DNA of 13,066 nt from Methanobacteriota archaeon (GTDB lineage: Archaea > Halobacteriota > Syntropharchaeia > DAOWMC01), in NCBI GenBank assembly GCA_030643285.1, contig DAOWMC010000010.1, positions 1 through 13,066 of the forward strand. The letters are read 5' to 3'. Every line of letters begins with the position of its first letter. The stretch's first letter is position 1. The notes below the pieces were generated by a model, which was not told the origin of the DNA, ran no database searches, and saw nothing but the letters and a program-made list of their open reading frames with translations. The translations under genes were made by a program, and so were the position numbers. Below, piece by piece: positions 1 to 5,795 of the stretch.

Positions 1-1
1 G

Positions 2-454
2 CCATTCACCACAATCCCACCAAGTTCAATTATTGATGGGAATATAAAGAGATTTGTACAATCAAGCATGAGTGGTGACTTTCTGCGTATACTACCTGAA
101 GAAGAATCATTTTACTTCAACATGCAAAAAGGACGTAGTATACTGTCAACCGGTTTTGTTGCAAATGGCATAGAAGAGTTTGTGAATATCCTTAAAAAGG
201 TAGACCAAAGATCGATAGACTATCATCTAAAAGGTAACTTTAACAGCTTTGCTCAGTGGATCAGATGCGTCTTCAAGGAGGATAGATTGGCAGAAAAGAT
301 AGAGGAGGTAGATGAAAACGATAAAAGATCAAGGAAAAAACTGATTGAGGTGACGTCATCGCATATTACAAAGAAACGTGCTAATACGGCTAATAAGATT
401 GTTGATGAAATAAATAAAAAGGAGGTGGTTAAGGGTGAAAATTGCACTGCTTAG
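2..454 (+). CDS. DUF5752-like protein, 5' end outside the window
   Basis: The frame is open to the left edge without a stop. The first in-frame ATG (68) has no convincing ribosome binding site, so I treat the gene as 5'-partial. The visible part encodes about 150 residues. The middle, starting at Phe-Tyr-Phe and running through a Gly-containing stretch, Ile-Asp-Tyr-His, then Trp-Ile and Leu-Ala-Glu-Lys-Ile, resembles the DUF5752 family as I remember it. The C-terminal third is rich in Lys, Arg and Glu and looks flexible or helical. The function of this family is not established. Its last 20 bases overlap the start of the glycosyltransferase gene, and the ribosome binding site of that gene lies inside this one, so the two are almost certainly co-transcribed and translationally coupled. 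A role in polysaccharide or compatible-solute metabolism is inference from this neighbour only. Confidence 0.6.
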   Translation, partial: PFTTIPPSSIIDGNIKRFVQSSMSGDFLRILPEEESFYFNMQKGRSILSTGFVANGIEEFVNILKKVDQRSIDYHLKGNFNSFAQWIRCVFKEDRLAEKIEEVDENDKRSRKKLIEVTSSHITKKRANTANKIVDEINKKEVVKGENCTA

Positions 455-1583
455 CTGGGAATCTCTTCATTCTGTCCCTGTTGGGGGAATTTCACCACAT
501 GTAACAGAATTGGCAGAGGCTCTGGGCAGAAAGGCAAATGAGGTTCATATATTCACAAGAATGGGGGCGAATCAAAAATACTACGAAGAGATAAATGGTG
601 TCGTATATCACAGGTGTCCCTTTGATTTTGATTCGAACTTCATTACAGAGGTTGACAATATGTGTAATTCCTTTTCGTATAATTTTTTTGAGGAGGATAA
701 AAAGTCTGAGAAATTTGATATTGTGCATGGACATGACTGGCTTATGGTTAACGCACTTTCACAAATAAAAGAAAAAAGCGATGCCAAAATAGTATTTACC
801 TTGCACTCAACAGAGTATGGGAGATGTGGTAACAATTTATATGAAGGTATGCCAAGAACCATAAGAGACCGGGAATGGTATGGGGGATACATAGCAGACA
901 AGGTTATCACCGTTTCACACCACCTTAAAGATGAGGTAAAGTGGCTCTATAACATACCCGAATGGAAATTGTCGGTAATATACAACGGTATCAACCTCGG
1001 TAGATTTGAGATAGAAGTAGATCCGGATAAGGTAAAAGAAAAGTATGGTGTATGGAACTCGGATCCGGTTTGCCTCTTTATAGGAAGGATGACCGAACAG
1101 AAAGGACCGGACATTCTGGTTGAAGCCATACCATCGGTTTTAAAGGTTTTTTTTGGTGCTAAGTTTATTTTTGTTGGTAATGGCCACATGATGGACTACT
1201 TGAAACATAGGGCCTGGGTACTTGGTGTATCCGATTCCTGTAGATTTTTAGGACATGTGCCGGATAAAGATTTAACCGAGTTGTATAAGGCAAGTGACCT
1301 TGTGTGTGTCCCATCAAGAAACGAGCCATTTGGAATCGTAGTGTTAGAAGCATGGTGTGCAGGAAAACCAATTGTGGTAACTCATAACGGATTTGACTAT
1401 GTCGAACATGGAATAAACGGACTTAAAGTCTATGATTATCCTGATTCGGTGGCATGGGGTATAAAAGAGGTCCTCTGGGATAAAAATGCTGCCAAAAGGA
1501 TAGCGGTTAACGGAAATATATTTGCCGGGATGTTTTCATGGGATAACATTGCGATGAAGACACTGAGGGCTTATACCGTATGA
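435..1583 (+). CDS. GT4-family glycosyltransferase, glycogen-synthase-like
   Basis: A 382-residue, GT-B fold retaining glycosyltransferase. The N-terminal domain begins Met-Lys-Ile-Ala-Leu-Leu-Ser-Trp-Glu and carries the Gly-Gly-Ile-Ser donor/acceptor loop (residues 17-20), His-Gly-His-Asp-Trp (98-102) and a His-Ser-Thr-Glu-Tyr motif (124-128) typical of archaeal and bacterial glycogen/starch synthase relatives. The C-terminal domain has Gly-Arg-Met-Thr-Glu-Gln-Lys-Gly (217-224; Arg218 and Lys223 are the usual phosphate-binding pair) and the GT4 E-x7-E motif at Glu297/Glu305. It starts at GTG 435, eight bases after GGAGGTG (421-427). Length and motifs are complete. It probably transfers a hexose from a nucleotide sugar in the cytoplasm. 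Whether the product is glycogen, a trehalose-type solute or a glycolipid cannot be told from sequence alone. It overlaps the upstream DUF5752-like gene by 20 bases and is followed closely by a small winged-helix gene. Confidence 0.88.
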   Translation: MKIALLSWESLHSVPVGGISPHVTELAEALGRKANEVHIFTRMGANQKYYEEINGVVYHRCPFDFDSNFITEVDNMCNSFSYNFFEEDKKSEKFDIVHGHDWLMVNALSQIKEKSDAKIVFTLHSTEYGRCGNNLYEGMPRTIRDREWYGGYIADKVITVSHHLKDEVKWLYNIPEWKLSVIYNGINLGRFEIEVDPDKVKEKYGVWNSDPVCLFIGRMTEQKGPDILVEAIPSVLKVFFGAKFIFVGNGHMMDYLKHRAWVLGVSDSCRFLGHVPDKDLTELYKASDLVCVPSRNEPFGIVVLEAWCAGKPIVVTHNGFDYVEHGINGLKVYDYPDSVAWGIKEVLWDKNAAKRIAVNGNIFAGMFSWDNIAMKTLRAYTV

Positions 1584-1615
1584 GTTTTGCAAATATATTT
1601 AAGGGAGGTGATATC

Positions 1616-1837
1616 ATGATCGGGAAGGAACACAGTATAATGATTATTGATATTGGAGATGTTGCAGGAGAAATCTGGGATCTTCTTAAGGACAAGGGTG
1701 AACTTAGTTTGAGTGGTGTGGCATCAGACACCCATAGACCAAAGACTCTAGTAAATATGAGCCTTGGCTGGCTTGCGAGGGAGGATAAAATAACCGTATT
1801 AAAAACCAGAAAGGGAATTAGAGTAGCTTTGAAGTGA
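1616..1837 (+). CDS. Small winged helix-turn-helix protein (DUF2582-like)
   Basis: A 73-residue protein matching the short archaeal/bacterial winged-helix family DUF2582: an N-terminal helix (Asp-Val-Ala-Gly-Glu-Ile-Trp-Asp-Leu-Leu), a recognition-helix region, and the characteristic Leu-Gly-Trp-Leu-Ala-Arg-Glu-Asp-Lys-Ile just before a wing of beta strands at the C-terminus. The frame is open from an ATG at 1580 that overlaps the glycosyltransferase stop. I choose ATG 1616 because a strong ribosome binding site (GGGAGGTGAT, 1603-1612) sits directly before it and the conserved domain begins right after it. Proteins of this family are assumed to bind DNA or to act as protein-interaction modules; no target is known to me. 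It is probably the last gene of the DUF5752-GT operon. Confidence 0.78.
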   Translation: MIGKEHSIMIIDIGDVAGEIWDLLKDKGELSLSGVASDTHRPKTLVNMSLGWLAREDKITVLKTRKGIRVALK

Positions 1838-1965
1838 GATAACATGTGTTTGTGTTTCACCGGCGATTTTGATCGTGAGTTTTAGCACAATGCACACATT
1901 CGCAATAATCCGATTGAAGGAAGTGGCCCATCACCTCCTACCATAAAGTCCTACACTCAGGGTAT

Positions 1966-2050
1966 GGGATGAGTGGTGTTTTTTCCATAAAGATACCACC
2001 CTCTCATCCCCTTGCAAATATCTCTCGGGTAATGGAAAAACGCCATCATC
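1966..2050 (+). other. Pair of mutually exclusive hairpins (possible ncRNA or attenuator)
   Basis: Hairpin A: GGGATGAG (1966-1973) pairs with CTCATCCC (2003-2010), and GGTG (1975-1978) with CACC (1997-2000), with a 1x2 internal loop. Hairpin B: bases 1968-1988 pair with 2032-2050 (GATGA, TGG, G, five T and CCAT against ATGG, five A, C, CCA and TCATC), with one GU wobble and two single-base bulges. Both use 1968-1978, so only one can form at a time. About 130 bases separate the previous stop codon from the structure. Strand and transcription are unknown; the pairing itself is directly visible. Confidence 0.45.
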
Positions 2051-2271
2051 ATGTATCCTGGGTGTGGGATGTGGATGCCTTATAGGGGATATGATTGGTT
2101 TTAGTTATTACAGATCGGCTTATTGGACTTCATGATGTGGGGGGTTTTTTGGCTTTACAATGACGGGACTTTCACCTGAAGTGAAACGAGGGTAGCACAC
2201 TGGTTTTTAAATGAGGAAAACCTTCACTGTTAATGAAAAGAGATGAAAATACGTTTTTACTTTCCTATGCG

Positions 2272-2281
2272 TTATAAAAAT
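2272..2281 (+). promoter_or_regulatory. Candidate TATA box for the methyltransferase transcript
   Basis: TTATAAAAAT preceded by GC-containing bases. It would place the transcription start near 2300, about 70 bases before the short ORF and 180 before the methyltransferase. A second AT-rich candidate (AAATTAAAATA, 2322-2332) would give a shorter leader. Confidence 0.3.
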
Positions 2282-2370
2282 GCTTAAAAGATGTAAAAAA
2301 GAAAGGTCTTGAAATTAAAATAGGGATAATATTAATACTGATAATACCCCAAATTCATCGGAAGAATACA

Positions 2371-2481
2371 ATGAAAAAGTACGAAAAACAATCCCTTGTT
2401 ATGATAAATCCCAAAATACGGGTTTTGTATCTTGTGAATTATTCTGGTTGTCGCACATGCAAGCAGGTTTTTATAGGATGA
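2371..2481 (+). CDS. Short ORF (36 codons) just upstream of the methyltransferase
   Basis: This ORF begins Met-Lys-Lys-Tyr-Glu-Lys and ends one base before the methyltransferase ATG, an arrangement expected for a coupled gene. Its C-terminal half contains Tyr-Ser-Gly-Cys-Arg-Thr-Cys-Lys, a C-x2-C pattern that could bind metal or be a remnant of a thioredoxin-fold protein. The ribosome binding site is weak (CGGAAG near 2359-2364). Candidate TATA boxes lie at 2272-2281 and 2322-2332. It is not recognised as any family and may be chance. Confidence 0.22.
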   Translation: MKKYEKQSLVMINPKIRVLYLVNYSGCRTCKQVFIG

Positions 2482-2482
2482 A

Positions 2483-3220
2483 ATGACCGAATTTGAAAAG
2501 ACCCAATGGTCCGGGACCAAAACTGCCGATTGGTTTCTTAAAGAGGCAGACATGCGAGTAGTGGACAGAGAAAGACTCATTAAAACACTAATATCGTTCT
2601 ATAAACATTTCCTTTGGGCCAAAAACCAGAACCGTGTTCTGGATCTTGGGTGCGGAGACGGGCTCATCACTCACGAGTTATTAAAGGCTGATGATTCCAT
2701 ATCTGCCACCTTGGTTGATGGCTCGGATCACATGCTTTTGAAGGCAAAAAAAAGATTAGACGAAGCCGGATTTAAGAAAACCAATTTTATCAAGGTAAGT
2801 TTTCAGGAGCTATTATATGCAGATCAAAAAGATATTGACCTTCAAGATTTTGATCTGGTATTTTCCTCACTTGCCATTCACCATCTGACAATGGGTGAGA
2901 AGAGGTCTCTTTTTGAATATATCTATTCCAACTTAAGGGATGGGGGGTGGTTTGTAAACATTGACGTACTCCTTTCACCAACCGATAATCTTGAGGGATG
3001 GTATCTGGATTTATGGAGGCAGTGGATGGTTGATAGGCAAACGGCGCTTAACTTAAAAGGGGACTGCGAATTTACGGTAGGTAAGTTCATGGAGCAAAAC
3101 CATCACAAGACGCTTAGCACGCTGGCAGATCAGTTGAATGCTTTTACAGATATCGGATTCAAAGATGTGGATTGTTACTATAAGTTTGGGGTATTTGCGA
3201 TGTATGGTGGAAGAAAGTGA
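2483..3220 (+). CDS. Class I SAM-dependent methyltransferase
   Basis: 245 residues with a Rossmann methyltransferase core. Motif I is Val-Leu-Asp-Leu-Gly-Cys-Gly-Asp-Gly (52-60). The acidic residue at the end of strand 2 is Asp79 (Leu-Val-Asp-Gly-Ser-Asp). The strand-4 motif Asp-Leu-Val-Phe-Ser-Ser-Leu-Ala-Ile-His-His-Leu (124-135) is typical of small-molecule methyltransferases of the Methyltransf_25/UbiE-like group. The C-terminus (Tyr-Tyr-Lys-Phe-Gly-Val-Phe-Ala-Met-Tyr-Gly-Gly-Arg-Lys) is the usual last strand of the fold in many uncharacterised members. There is no signal peptide, so it is cytoplasmic. The start at 2483 follows GGATGA at 2476-2481, a modest ribosome binding site. The substrate cannot be deduced, and neither neighbour (hdrC downstream, winged-helix gene upstream) is close enough to suggest one. 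Confidence 0.87.
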   Translation: MTEFEKTQWSGTKTADWFLKEADMRVVDRERLIKTLISFYKHFLWAKNQNRVLDLGCGDGLITHELLKADDSISATLVDGSDHMLLKAKKRLDEAGFKKTNFIKVSFQELLYADQKDIDLQDFDLVFSSLAIHHLTMGEKRSLFEYIYSNLRDGGWFVNIDVLLSPTDNLEGWYLDLWRQWMVDRQTALNLKGDCEFTVGKFMEQNHHKTLSTLADQLNAFTDIGFKDVDCYYKFGVFAMYGGRK

Positions 3221-3273
3221 TAATTATGAGAAGTTGATTCAGATGCAAAACATATGATCGGGTCAACTCCCTC

Positions 3274-3325
3274 GCGCTTTTCCATCCCTTTTTCACAAAA
3301 GCGCTGAGGTATTGTATTGTACCTC
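3274..3325 (+). terminator. Two tandem hairpins downstream of the methyltransferase gene
   Basis: GCGCTTTT (3274-3281) pairs perfectly with AAAAGCGC (3297-3304) around a 15-base pyrimidine-rich loop. It is followed after one base by GAGGTA (3306-3311) paired with TACCTC (3320-3325) around an 8-base loop. Some T-rich sequence follows (near 3336). They may shape the mRNA 3' end or be processing signals; archaeal termination depends mainly on T-runs, so the terminator label is tentative. Confidence 0.35.
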
Positions 3326-3511
3326 GTTCTTAATGAGTTTTATCCCCCCTTATAAGCAGTGTTCCACAGCTATAAAGGAGTATCAGAAACAGAAGGGTAA
3401 AGGGATTAATATTTGGTCTCCTTTTTCATTCCTACTGCATATATCGATCTTGTCCACATCAAGTTTACCCCTCTATATCCATAAGTCGGGCTAAATGCCA
3501 TCACACAAATC

Positions 3512-3530
3512 CGAAAAGCTTACCTATATA
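3512..3530 (+). promoter_or_regulatory. Candidate hdrCB promoter (BRE/TATA)
   Basis: CGAAAAG followed by CTTACCTATATA resembles a purine-rich BRE plus TATA box. A start about 25 bases downstream (around 3550) leaves a short leader containing the ribosome binding site GGGAG (3565-3569) eight bases before the hdrC ATG. Confidence 0.45.
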
Positions 3531-3577
3531 CCATGCGAGAAAAAATGGTTGATTGTAGTATCTTGGGAGAAATTTAA

Positions 3578-3991
3578 ATGAAGCAAGAAAATCCATCAGA
3601 TCGCATGCAGGATGATTTTGGTAAAAGGGTGAAGGAGTTAAGTGGGGAGGACATATTTTCATGTATATCGTGTGGGAAGTGTTCAGGGGGATGTCCCATC
3701 ACATCTGAGATGGACATACGACCACATCAAGTTGCTTATCTGGTTGAACTGGGGGATGCGGACCGGTTGTTTAACTCAAAGACAATATGGCTTTGTGCAT
3801 CCTGTTTTTTATGTTCCTCCAGATGCCCCAAGGGAATTGACCTGCCAAGGATAATGGAATCCATACGGGCAATGATTACAAGAAATGGTGTTGACTTTGT
3901 TAATGTTTCGGGACTATCACCCGAACTTTTAGCTAAAGCACCACAACAGGCATTAGTTAGCACATTTAAAAAATTTACTTCGGAGATATAG
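3578..3991 (+). CDS. hdrC: Heterodisulfide reductase subunit C-like, 2x[4Fe-4S]
   Basis: 137 residues with two [4Fe-4S] ferredoxin motifs: Cys29, Cys32, Cys35, Cys39 (CISCGKCSGGCP) and Cys73, Cys76, Cys79, Cys83. This is the HdrC/GlpC pattern. The tail with Pro-Gln-Gln-Ala-Leu-Val-Ser and Phe-Lys-Lys-Phe-Thr is also seen in HdrC proteins. It is shorter than the roughly 180-190 residues I recall for methanogen HdrC, mostly at the C-terminus. HdrC relays electrons from HdrA to the catalytic HdrB, which reduces the CoM-S-S-CoB heterodisulfide in the cytoplasm. hdrB follows after 11 bases, and its ribosome binding site overlaps the hdrC stop codon, so they form an operon. No hdrA is present in the window, so the electron donor is elsewhere or different. 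A role in another thiol-disulfide or sulfur-metabolism Hdr-like complex cannot be excluded. Confidence 0.88.
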   Translation: MKQENPSDRMQDDFGKRVKELSGEDIFSCISCGKCSGGCPITSEMDIRPHQVAYLVELGDADRLFNSKTIWLCASCFLCSSRCPKGIDLPRIMESIRAMITRNGVDFVNVSGLSPELLAKAPQQALVSTFKKFTSEI

Positions 3992-4002
3992 GAGGGCTTT
4001 TT

Positions 4003-4848
4003 ATGGAGATTGTTTATTATCCCGGATGTACCCTGCCCACAAAAGCAAATAATTATGAAGCATCCTTTATGGCGATAGCAGAAAAATTGGGAATTGAGGT
4101 CTTGGAGATTGAGGGCTGGACCTGTTGCGGGGCTGTTTTTCCACTTGTAACAGATAACGTTATGAACCTGGTGGCAGCGACAAGGAACTTAGCAAAAGCA
4201 AAAAAAATGGGTGATAAACTCACAACATTATGCACTTTCTGTTATAATGTACTGAAAAGGACAAATAAGGTAATAAGAGAAGACAAGGAGAAAAGAGAAA
4301 AGCTAAACCTATTTTTAGAGGAGGATTACAAGGGAGATCTGGAGATTGTTCACCCCCTGGAAATTTTACGGGATGATATTGGGTTCGAGAATTTAGACAT
4401 AAAAAAGGTGTTGGATATGAAGGTAGCACCATACTATGGATGTAAGATGCTAAGACCGTTTGATGATATTAATTTGGACAATCCCGAAGCTCCAACAATA
4501 TTTGAGAATCTTCTCAAAACCATTGGGTGCGATCCTGTAATGTTTCCCCATAAGACAAAATGCTGTGGATCCTATCTTTCCTTAAGCTCGACGGATATAG
4601 CAATTGAATGCTCCAACTCCATAATAAGCTCGGCTTTGGAAAATGGGGCAGAGGCAATTGCACTCACCTGTCCGTTATGTCTCTTTAATCTGGAGCTTGC
4701 ACAGGAAAGATCAAAAGAAGATTCTGTTAAAGAGATTCCAATCTTTTACTTTACTGAACTTTTAGGACTTGCGATGGGGCTTGATATAAAGATTGAAAAG
4801 CACCTTTCAGATCCAATCCCGGTCCTTAAAGGCAAGGGTATTATATAA
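4003..4848 (+). CDS. hdrB: Heterodisulfide reductase subunit B-like, two CCG domains
   Basis: 281 residues with two complete cysteine-rich CCG domains (pattern C-xn-CCG-xn-CxxC). The first is Cys9, Cys41-Cys42-Gly, Cys77/Cys80; the second is Cys147, Cys187-Cys188-Gly, Cys223/Cys226. In structurally studied HdrB these ligate the two noncubane [4Fe-4S] clusters that split the heterodisulfide, and all expected cysteines are present here. Length is close to the usual ~290-300. The start ATG 4003 follows GGAGGG (3991-3996) at a six-base spacing. It would act with the HdrC encoded directly upstream. A terminator-like hairpin lies about 20 bases after the stop, so the operon is probably just these two genes. 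Whether the physiological substrate is CoM-S-S-CoB or another disulfide cannot be settled from sequence. Confidence 0.92.
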   Translation: MEIVYYPGCTLPTKANNYEASFMAIAEKLGIEVLEIEGWTCCGAVFPLVTDNVMNLVAATRNLAKAKKMGDKLTTLCTFCYNVLKRTNKVIREDKEKREKLNLFLEEDYKGDLEIVHPLEILRDDIGFENLDIKKVLDMKVAPYYGCKMLRPFDDINLDNPEAPTIFENLLKTIGCDPVMFPHKTKCCGSYLSLSSTDIAIECSNSIISSALENGAEAIALTCPLCLFNLELAQERSKEDSVKEIPIFYFTELLGLAMGLDIKIEKHLSDPIPVLKGKGII

Positions 4849-4869
4849 TACTTTATAAAGCATAAAACA

Positions 4870-4919
4870 GGGGGATTCTACCCCACTTACTGTAATCGTA
4901 GAATCCTTATCTTTTTTTC
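4870..4919 (+). terminator. Hairpin plus T-run after hdrB
   Basis: GGATTCTA (4873-4880) pairs perfectly with TAGAATCC (4899-4906), with possible GU extension, around an 18-base loop. It is followed by a run of seven T (4912-4918). This suits transcription end for hdrCB on the + strand. The converging lipoprotein gene ends inside the loop, so the element may serve both directions. Confidence 0.6.
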
Positions 4920-5181
4920 TCCCAAGATTTCCAAAACCACCCCATTGAGAGTGGCAAAAGTGCCCAGGGGGTCATTCCTCTCAACGTGATACGTCGTTAT
5001 TCCAGTGGGAGTTATGTACGAATTCAATGTCACTGATAACGGTGGACTTATCCGAGATATCCGGATCAGAATACGCTTTTTGAGCCCCCAAAGTTGTTGG
5101 TGGTTGACTGTCCTCAACGCATCCTGAAAGGCTCACAAAGAGTAACACAATCAGGATTAATATTATACATTTGGATTTCAC
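4887..5181 (-). pseudogene. Small lipoprotein gene, probably frameshifted
   Basis: Starting at GTG 5181, a 66-residue frame encodes a lipoprotein signal peptide: Lys-rich start, a hydrophobic core of Ile/Leu/Val, and the lipobox Leu-Ser-Gly-Cys with Cys at residue 21. It then reads a polar Ser/Asp/Pro segment and stops at 4981. The start is well supported by GGAGGG (5191-5196) nine bases upstream and a TATA-like element. A second frame overlapping this one continues to a stop at 4887 and reads plausibly as protein: Ile-Thr-Thr-Tyr-His-Val-Glu-Arg-Asn-Asp-Pro-Leu-Gly-Thr-Phe-Ala-Thr, then Leu-Glu-Ile-Leu-Gly-Glu-Lys-Lys-Ile-Arg-Ile. Joining the two by a single shift somewhere around 5010-5120 gives a lipoprotein of about 100 residues ending just before the terminator. 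Either the gene is broken, the sequence has an indel error, or the short form is real. The function is unknown; it would be anchored on the outer face of the membrane. Confidence 0.5.
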
Positions 5182-5218
5182 TACTTTTATCCCTCCATAA
5201 TTCCTCTAATATATAATA

Positions 5219-5236
5219 AGTATATAATTAAACGTG
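5219..5236 (-). promoter_or_regulatory. Candidate TATA box for the lipoprotein gene
   Basis: On the minus strand the AT-rich TTAATTATATA element lies about 40-50 bases before the GTG start. It would put transcription start near 5200, leaving a leader of about 19 bases that contains the GGAGGG ribosome binding site. A second TATATATT copy at 5209-5217 is too close to the start codon for a leadered mRNA. Confidence 0.4.
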
Positions 5237-5417
5237 TACTATAAAAAGCTTTTGATACAAAAACAGCTACATACGGCACGACTGTGTTTAGAAATTACTC
5301 AGATCTCTATTTTTTAACACACAGTAAAGCATAAATGCGTTTTTATCTCCTGCTAATGAAGTAGAATGGTTACACCCTTTTTAAATCTTATCGCTAAATT
5401 TTATTAGGGTTGAGATA

Positions 5418-5433
5418 CATAAATATATATATT
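5418..5433 (+). promoter_or_regulatory. Candidate TATA box upstream of the DUF362 region
   Basis: CATAAATATATATATT is the strongest TATA-like element on the + strand here. Predicted transcription start is near 5450, about 345 bases before the DUF362 start codon, which implies either a long leader or a separate small RNA. Confidence 0.4.
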
Positions 5434-5449
5434 GCTGGAAGGGGTATTA

Positions 5450-5575
5450 ATAGGTATCACCAGGGAAACGAGATAGATTGTTTGGTCCTTCCGGCATTTA
5501 CCTTCCGGATATCTTTCCTGATTATATGATAACCATCAAGGCTTTTTTGGATCTCGTTTTAATTTTATTGCTTTT
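5450..5575 (+). ncRNA. Possible small structured RNA or structured mRNA leader
   Basis: AAACGAGAT (5466-5474) is exactly complementary to ATCTCGTTT (5551-5559), enclosing about 76 bases. The 3' arm is followed by T-rich sequence (TTTTAATTTTATTGCTTTTA), which could end a transcript of roughly 125 bases started from the TATA box at 5418-5433. Inside lies a tandem CCTTCCGG (5487-5494 and 5501-5508). Both copies can pair with GGAAGG-containing sequence at 5434-5442, although that arm may lie before the transcription start. No known family is recognised. Confidence 0.25.
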
Positions 5576-5680
5576 ATGATTTGATCGGTTGGTATGATAC
5601 TGGTTTTTGGATGCCAAATGAAGGAACAAAATAGTAAAATTGATATACTACGTTCACAAGAGCCTAAGGGAGATAAGCAT

Positions 5681-5755
5681 ATGAGTAGAATAACTCCTTA
5701 CTGTGCATATGTACCAGCACCAGCGCACAGCTTGGGTGAGGGATTGAATTGCTAA
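5681..5755 (+). CDS. 24-codon ORF, possible leader peptide of the DUF362 gene
   Basis: The ATG at 5681 has a well-placed ribosome binding site (GGGAG, 5668-5672, eight-base spacing). The product is 24 residues with Tyr-Cys-Ala-Tyr, Pro-Ala-Pro-Ala-His and a C-terminal Cys. It ends 40 bases before the DUF362 ATG. It is too short to judge coding by composition; it could be a regulatory leader peptide or chance. Confidence 0.28.
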   Translation: MSRITPYCAYVPAPAHSLGEGLNC

Positions 5756-5795
5756 AATGGGACTTTCAGAAAGCTCATGGGGGTAAATCATTCCG

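Larger units (their letters stand above)
1838..2482. other. 645-base intergenic region with structured RNA potential
   Basis: No long ORF with protein-like composition is present on either strand. The region holds the competing hairpins at 1966-2050, a small hairpin at 2170-2186 (TTTCAC, loop CTGAA, GTGAAA), TATA-like sequences at 2272-2281 and 2322-2332, and a 36-codon ORF at 2371-2481. Two similar G-rich stretches around 1960-1976 and 2059-2073 (a variant of GGGTATGGGATG and GGGTGTGGGATG) look like an imperfect direct repeat. Confidence 0.6.
3221..3577. other. Intergenic region between methyltransferase and hdrC
   Basis: Besides the tandem hairpins (3274-3325) and a promoter before hdrC, nothing recognisable is present. 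A 60-codon open frame (3312-3494) has no ribosome binding site and unlikely composition. Confidence 0.55.
5182..5795. other. 614-base AT-rich region with promoter and inverted repeats
   Basis: No long gene. It contains the lipoprotein promoter (minus strand), a possible + strand TATA (ACTATAAAAAGC, 5237-5248), a weak inverted repeat ACTGTGT/ACACAGT (5281-5287, 5319-5325), the TATA and paired segments at 5418-5560, and a 24-codon ORF at 5681-5755. It appears to be the 5' regulatory region of the DUF362 gene, possibly including a separate small RNA. Confidence 0.55.

Noticed and set aside
2110..2186. Possible C/D box sRNA (ATGATGT and CTGA)
   Set aside because: The C box does not match RTGATGA and the CTGA lies in a hairpin loop; there is no C'/D' pair and no flanking stem.
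3312..3494. 60-codon open frame between the methyltransferase and hdrC
   Set aside because: No ribosome binding site, starts inside a hairpin, low-complexity composition, no resemblance to a family; the hdrC promoter follows it.
4220..4432. 70-codon minus-strand frame inside hdrB
   Set aside because: It is a shadow of hdrB, whose CCG motifs are intact on the other strand.
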